Assembly: GCA_003514385.1 (NCBI GenBank)
Contig: DOQR01000007.1
Span: 210,928 to 221,381, forward strand
Length of the DNA: 10,454 bases
Origin: Oscillospiraceae bacterium
GTDB taxonomy: Bacteria; Bacillota; Clostridia; Oscillospirales; Acutalibacteraceae
Direction of reading: 5' to 3'
The first letter of the stretch is position 1. Each line of letters opens with the position of its first letter. A program made the translations under genes and the position numbers. Of the stretch, positions 9,829 through 10,454 are shown in pieces. A model generated the notes under the pieces. It was not told the DNA's origin. It was given only the letters and a program-made list of their open reading frames with translations, and did not search any database.

Positions 9829-9861
9829 AACAGCTGCAGCAAATTGCTGCGGCTGTTTTTT
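9829..9861 (+). terminator. Intrinsic terminator of the M20-darA unit
   Basis: AACAGC (9829-9834) pairs with GCTGTT (9852-9857), T9835 with G9851 as a wobble, and GCAGCA (9836-9841) with TGCTGC (9845-9850), giving 13 pairs around a 3-base loop. Six T follow or overlap the arm (9856-9861). A second hairpin at 9795-9816 (AGCCGCC/GGCGGCT) lies between darA and this one but has no T tract on the plus strand. Confidence 0.85.
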
Positions 9862-9916
9862 GTATGACGAAAAATATATAATAAAGAGCGCAGGTACAAA
9901 CAATAAACAATAGCGG

Positions 9917-9951
9917 AAACCGGCCGGAGCAAAAGCTTCGACCGGTTTTTT
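9917..9951. terminator. Hairpin between darA and the histidine kinase end, likely terminator
   Basis: AAACCGG (9917-9923) pairs with CCGGTTT (9942-9948), there is one C-A mismatch, and CGGAGC (9925-9930) pairs with GCTTCG (9935-9940) including one G-T, around an AAAA loop. Six T (9946-9951) follow on the plus strand, so it ends plus-strand RNA well. On the minus strand it directly follows the kinase stop codon but has only TTT behind it, so it may work weakly in both directions. Confidence 0.65.
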
Positions 9952-10312
9952 ATTTGAGATAAGCCGTAAATTCTATTGTGTTGCCGTCCGTAAGCTCGGC
10001 CTTTATCGAGCCCTTATGAGCCTCCGCTATGCCCCGCGCTATCGAGAGCCCTATTCCGAAGCCGCCCGCGCTTCGCGCCTTGTCGGTGCGGTAAAAACGG
10101 TCAAACAGCTTCTTTGTCTCGTCCGCGTCAACATTTTCGCAGCCGTTTGACGAGCGTATAACAACACCCCGCCTGTTCTTTTCGAGCCTTAGCGTTATAG
10201 GGGAGCCGGGAGAGGCATATTTCACGGCGTTGTCAATCAAAACGGATACCAATCGGCGCACCGCATACTCGTCGCCCGTATAGCGAATACCCGGAGCGAT
10301 ATCCGTTTCGAG
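9950..10312 (-). CDS. Sensor histidine kinase, C-terminal ATPase domain only (5'-truncated)
   Basis: The reading frame encodes the HATPase domain of a two-component sensor kinase. Frame-consistent kinase sequence begins with LETDIAPGIRYTGDEYA (from 10312) and goes on to the N box LVSVLIDNAVKYA, then LFDRFYRTDKARSAGG and the G2 box GFGIGLSIARGIAEAHKG, ending at the TAA at 9950-9952. The phosphoacceptor histidine domain, sensor domain and membrane segments that should precede it are absent. Upstream of about 10312 the frame continues without resemblance to a kinase to an in-frame stop near 10400, while another frame encodes an unrelated protein. The first in-frame start candidate is a GTG at 10261, already within the ATPase domain, so this fragment cannot be a complete kinase. 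It is either a gene broken by a mobile-element insertion or a sequence joined wrongly. Confidence 0.8.
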   Translation of the reverse strand, partial: LETDIAPGIRYTGDEYAVRRLVSVLIDNAVKYASPGSPITLRLEKNRRGVVIRSSNGCENVDADETKKLFDRFYRTDKARSAGGFGIGLSIARGIAEAHKGSIKAELTDGNTIEFTAYLK

Positions 10313-10452
10313 CCTGCGCCCCGGACGATAAGGTGGTGGCTGCGTGTTCTGCGTTTCTCTTTGGATAGCTTCTGACGCAACATTTTTTCCCGGTTCTCAA
10401 ACTGCTGGATTTTCTTCTTTCCGTCCTCAATCACGGCTTGCAGCTCCTCGCG
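10237..10452 (-). CDS. Fragment resembling DUF3847 protein of conjugative elements (partial, runs off window)
   Basis: From the window edge the minus strand is open in a frame one off from the kinase. It reads REELQAVIEDGKKKIQQF, then ENREKMLRQKLSKEKRRTR, then SHHLIVRGA. A charged coiled-coil-like helix followed by RKxRxHxLxxRGA is the pattern I associate with DUF3847, small proteins carried by integrative and conjugative elements and plasmids of Firmicutes. The resemblance stops at RGA (10315); the last 25 or so codons to the TGA at 10237 merely run across kinase DNA in the wrong frame. The beginning lies outside the window. The family call is from memory of the motif and only moderately sure; a relaxase-associated protein is an alternative. 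Confidence 0.5.
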   Translation of the reverse strand, partial: REELQAVIEDGKKKIQQFENREKMLRQKLSKEKRRTRSHHLIVRGAGSKRISLRVFAIRATSMRCADWYPF

Positions 10453-10454
10453 GG

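Overview
The window looks like chromosomal DNA of an uncultured gut-type Firmicute, probably a clostridium of the Oscillospirales kind. The basis is a DarA-type cyclic-di-AMP receptor, GGAGG ribosome binding sites before almost every gene, compact intrinsic terminators, frequent ATA isoleucine codons at moderate GC, and an end fragment resembling a protein of Firmicute conjugative elements. This is inference from gene content; no rRNA or other marker is present.

Layout. Bases 1-8201 are all on the minus strand and read right to left. First comes an alpha-galactosidase (GH27), followed with a 4-base gap by a sialidase-like beta-propeller protein. Next is a small membrane-anchored helix-hairpin-helix protein of ComEA type, then a phosphoglucomutase/phosphomannomutase 25 bases on. 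Last is a LacZ-type beta-galactosidase (GH2). Three transcription units can be read from the DNA: alpha-galactosidase/sialidase-like, ComEA-like/mutase (ended by a hairpin at 3265-3296), and lacZ, which has its own promoter and a terminator at the window start. From 8376 the plus strand carries an M20 peptidase (PepT-like) and darA, closed by a strong terminator. From 9950 leftward-reading DNA resumes with the C-terminal ATPase half of a histidine kinase. This is joined abruptly, in another frame, to a fragment resembling DUF3847 proteins of conjugative elements, which runs off the window.

How it fits together. The minus-strand genes suggest use of galactose-containing oligosaccharides: terminal alpha- and beta-galactose are released by the two galactosidases, another sugar may be handled by the propeller protein, and hexose phosphates are interconverted by the mutase. 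No transporter, galactokinase or regulator lies in the window, and lacZ and the propeller protein have no export signal, so imported oligosaccharides are the likely substrates.

Most notable points: a carbohydrate-binding-module-like domain inserted inside the GH27 barrel; a promoter region before that gene with two promoters, an inverted repeat and an intrinsic terminator in the leader, suggesting attenuation; a perfect 14-bp palindrome over the lacZ -10 box; a sialidase-like protein lacking the usual FRIP arginine; and the histidine kinase/mobile-element junction. I did not find a clearly new multi-gene system.
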